From assembly GCA_029982205.1 (NCBI GenBank), contig JARRCM010000021.1, positions 1-36,026 of the forward strand: a stretch of 36,026 nucleotides of DNA, written 5' to 3'. Positions 33,902 to 36,026 of the stretch are shown here, piece by piece. Both the position numbers and the translations under genes were made by a program. This DNA comes from Thermosediminibacterales bacterium. GTDB taxonomy: Bacteria; Bacillota; Thermosediminibacteria; Koleobacterales; JARRCM01. Position 1 is the stretch's first letter. The number at the start of each line of letters is the position of its first letter. The notes under the pieces were generated by a model. That model saw only the letters and a program-made list of their open reading frames with translations. It was not told the DNA's origin and made no database searches.

Positions 33902-35689
33902 TTAAGGACGCTGAACCGGCTTTATAGCACCGGAAGGGCAAATCTGGCTGCAGACGGAACACCCATTGCAATCGTCCGCTATCTTTACCCTGTCATCTTC
34001 TATGAATAATGCCGGACAGCCGAATGTCTTATAGCAAACCCCGCAGTTGCTGCATTTATCCATTTCGACTTCATAACGGGTTGAAGGCCGAACCAGGTGA
34101 ACACATTCACGCTCCATAATAACCACCGAAGGGCCGCTGTCTTCAAGCGCTTTTGAGGCAATTTTTTGGGCCTGCTCCAGATTGTATGGATCAGCTTTAT
34201 AAACATTCTTTACTCCGCAGGCCTTAACAAGAGCTTCAATATCTATAGGGTTTTCAATGTTTCCCATAGCCGTCTGCGGCAGGCCCGGATGAGGCTGAAA
34301 ACCCGTCATGGCCGTGGTGCGGTTGTCCAAAATCACCACGGTTATATCGGTCTGGTTATAAACCGCATTTACTAGCCCTGTTATCCCTGAATGAAAAAAT
34401 GTGGAATCTCCTATGAAGGCTACCAGTTTTTTCTGCGGCTCGGCCCTTTTCAAACCCTGGGCCTGGGTTACTCCGGCCCCCATGCAAAGGCACGTATCCA
34501 GAGCTTCCAGGGGAGGAGCGTTTCCCAGGGTATAGCATCCGATATCCCCTGTAAAAATGGCGTTCTTTTTCCCCGTTGCTTTTTTAAACACATAGAACGA
34601 AGCCCGGTGGGGGCATCCTGCACACAGGGTGGGCGGCCTTACAGGCAGTTCAGGTGGTGAAACGGGTGATACCGTCTCCTCAGATAGCCCTAAAAACTTG
34701 CGGATGATCGCAATAACCCTATCCGTATCAAGCTCTCCTTCACGGGGAACGTTGCTGTCATGTTTGCCGCTTATATCTACCCTCAAATCGTTCTTCCAGG
34801 CCAGTTTTATCACTTCATCTTCCAGCACGGGTTCTTGTTCTTCAACCACAAGCACCGTATCCATTTGCTTCAAGAAGTTAGTTGCCATTTTCTGCGGTAT
34901 AGGGTAAGTGCCAATCTTCAGCACGGATAGATTTTCTCCCAGGATTTCCAGGGCTTCCATTACGTAATTGTAGCTGACTCCGGTAGTAATGATGCCCTTG
35001 TTTCCTCTAATAATGCTTTCGTTAAAAGGTGAAGTTTCAAACATCTCTGCAGATTTTAAATATTTAATATTCAGCTCTTTGTGCTTAATGTAAGATAGTT
35101 TAGGCATGATCACCCACTTGGGGTCTTTCTCAAACCTTATCGCCTTTTTGGATTTCTTCACTTCCCCCAGCTCCACATCCTGACACACGTGGCATGTGCG
35201 GGTGGTGGGACGCAAAATCACCGGCAGGCCGAATTTTTCCGAGGTTTCAAATGCCGCCAGGGTCATATCTTTAGCTTCTTGAGGAGTGGCAGGATTAAAA
35301 ACCGGCAGCTTGGCAAACTGGCCGAATTTACGCGTATCCTGTTCGGTCTGTGAACTGTGCGGTCCCGGGTCATCAGCAACCACCAGAACCAATCCGCCTT
35401 TGACTCCTATATAAGCCAGACTCATCAAAGGGTCTGCAGCAACATTTAAACCTACCTGCTTCATGGTGACAATGCTCCTGGCACCGGCGTATGAGGCCCC
35501 TGCCGCAACTTCCAGGGCTGCCTTTTCATTCACAGAGTATTCGGCATAGAAACCGTATTCCGGGGCCATTTTTACAAGTGTCGTAAATACTTCTGATGAA
35601 GGTGTTCCGGGGTAAGCAGTGGCCACATCAATCCCTGCTTCAACTGCGCCCCGGGCTATAGCTTCATTTCCCATCAACAACTGTTTCAC
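33902..35689 (-). CDS. iorA: Indolepyruvate:ferredoxin oxidoreductase, alpha subunit
   Basis: A 595-residue catalytic subunit with thiamine diphosphate and two [4Fe-4S] clusters. The N-terminal pyrimidine-binding domain has TAYPGTPSSEV and EYSVNEKAALEVAAGASYAG. The central CAGCPHRASFY and GDIGCYTLG, followed by FIGDSTFFHSGITGLVNAVYN, form the diphosphate-binding domain. The C-terminal ferredoxin-like tail carries CSNCGVCYKTFGCP and CNGCSVCSQICP. Length is normal. The start is GTG at 35687-35689 after AAGGGGG. It is the first gene of the operon; electrons go to ferredoxin, so the enzyme points to an anaerobic lifestyle. Confidence 0.96.
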   Translation of the reverse strand: MKQLLMGNEAIARGAVEAGIDVATAYPGTPSSEVFTTLVKMAPEYGFYAEYSVNEKAALEVAAGASYAGARSIVTMKQVGLNVAADPLMSLAYIGVKGGLVLVVADDPGPHSSQTEQDTRKFGQFAKLPVFNPATPQEAKDMTLAAFETSEKFGLPVILRPTTRTCHVCQDVELGEVKKSKKAIRFEKDPKWVIMPKLSYIKHKELNIKYLKSAEMFETSPFNESIIRGNKGIITTGVSYNYVMEALEILGENLSVLKIGTYPIPQKMATNFLKQMDTVLVVEEQEPVLEDEVIKLAWKNDLRVDISGKHDSNVPREGELDTDRVIAIIRKFLGLSEETVSPVSPPELPVRPPTLCAGCPHRASFYVFKKATGKKNAIFTGDIGCYTLGNAPPLEALDTCLCMGAGVTQAQGLKRAEPQKKLVAFIGDSTFFHSGITGLVNAVYNQTDITVVILDNRTTAMTGFQPHPGLPQTAMGNIENPIDIEALVKACGVKNVYKADPYNLEQAQKIASKALEDSGPSVVIMERECVHLVRPSTRYEVEMDKCSNCGVCYKTFGCPALFIEDDRVKIADDCNGCSVCSQICPSGAIKPVQRP

Positions 35690-35717
35690 TTCCAGACCCC
35701 CTTGCTCCTAAAACATT

Positions 35718-35741
35718 AAAAAAGCCAGACATAAGCCTGAC
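35718..35741 (-). terminator. Terminator-like hairpin in the iorA leader
   Basis: On the minus strand GTCAGGC-TTAT-GTCTGGC (35724-35741) forms a seven-pair stem with two G-U pairs, followed at once by TTTTTT. It lies between the promoter at 35852-35881 and the iorA start, about 30 bases ahead of the start codon. It could be an attenuator of the operon or a terminator for transcripts arriving from further right. Confidence 0.5.
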
Positions 35742-35851
35742 CAAAACAGAATTCACTTCATTCTGACCTGACTCATACTCAATTCAACTCTTATAATCTA
35801 AAATGTTTATATGATTTTCAACTTTACCAAGTATCGTTATAATCTTTGAAT

Positions 35852-35881
35852 ATTATAACATAAACAATTGCCAAATGTCAC
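35852..35881 (-). promoter_or_regulatory. Sigma-A promoter of the iorA-iorB-paaK operon
   Basis: On the minus strand GTGACA (35876-35881), 18-base spacer, TATAAT (35852-35857), with TG one base before the -10 box (extended -10). The predicted transcript has a leader of roughly 155 bases before iorA, long enough for the hairpin described at 35718-35741. Confidence 0.75.
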
Positions 35882-36026
35882 TATTTCGTCCCTTTTGTTT
35901 CACCTTGTTCTTTTATAGAAAATTAATAACTAAATTGCAATAATAAATGCAACATTTCGCGAAAAACATGATGATATTGGCTATCCAGTCTTATCAAACC
36001 TAACAACAACAGTTGTTGAGGGCAGG
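35882..36026. other. Unassigned right edge
   Basis: No complete gene is visible. A plus-strand frame reading KHDDIGYPVLSNLTTTVVEG runs off the window end but has no ATG and no ribosome site. On the minus strand a short frame ends at a TAG near 35982. Either could be the edge of a neighbouring gene; nothing more can be said. Confidence 0.3.

Noticed and set aside
35700-35860. T-box riboswitch in the iorA leader
   Set aside because: The leader is short and lacks the conserved T-box bulge sequence and specifier stem; only a simple hairpin with a T-run is seen.
35960-36026. Start of a new plus-strand gene at the right edge
   Set aside because: The frame is short, lacks an ATG and ribosome site, and is cut by the window, so it cannot be supported.

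Overview
This window looks like a chromosome segment from a low-GC, anaerobic Firmicute (Clostridia-like). The reasons are strong AGGAGG-type ribosome binding sites, frequent GTG and TTG starts, AT-rich DNA, an indolepyruvate:ferredoxin oxidoreductase operon, and a secreted copper-amine-oxidase-type stalk-domain protein. I infer the organism from these features; no rRNA or other marker gene is present. Almost every gene lies on the minus strand, so transcription runs from right to left.

Right end (30.8-35.9 kb): an iorA-iorB-paaK operon for aryl-pyruvate oxidation and aryl-acid CoA ligation. It has a good promoter, a terminator-like hairpin in its leader, a probable ATT start codon on iorB and a strong terminator after paaK. 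Two uncharacterised small genes follow, then a secreted acidic stalk-domain protein with its own promoter and terminator. A decayed glycosyltransferase lies between that gene and the large cluster.

Centre and left (1.1-28.5 kb): a continuous minus-strand cell-surface glycan cluster of about 27 kb with very tight gene spacing. It begins with an O-antigen-ligase/TPR protein, then GDP-mannose and GDP-D-rhamnose synthesis (manC, gmd, rmd). Next come an ABC glycan exporter (Wzm/Wzt type, the ATPase carrying a C-terminal substrate-recognition domain), a coiled-coil methyltransferase, three GT4 glycosyltransferases and a very AT-rich membrane GT-C-like enzyme. After a break made by a dead IS256-type element come a flippase-like membrane protein, another GT4, a polyprenyl-phosphate-sugar-synthase-like GT2, two paralogous GT4s, an Ig-like membrane-anchored protein, one more GT4, the initiating sugar-phosphate transferase (WbaP/WcaJ type), UDP-glucose dehydrogenase and manA. 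The gene content matches an ABC-transporter-dependent polysaccharide or S-layer glycan: initiation on a lipid carrier, chain growth in the cytoplasm, a possible methyl cap and length control, export, then ligation outside. D-rhamnose is a likely major sugar.

The IS256-type remnant (about 12.3-13.4 kb) has lost its right end. It sits between the N-terminal stub of a GT4 gene and the C-terminal part of an unrelated protein, so it marks an insertion followed by a deletion in the cluster.

Left end (1-1.07 kb): the C-terminus of a PemK/MazF-type toxin, then a strip of decayed gene pieces (a YdcF/DUF218 protein, a possible SLC13-type transporter, a repeat resembling an IS end) and a small membrane peptide gene. 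No tRNA, rRNA or CRISPR array was seen.
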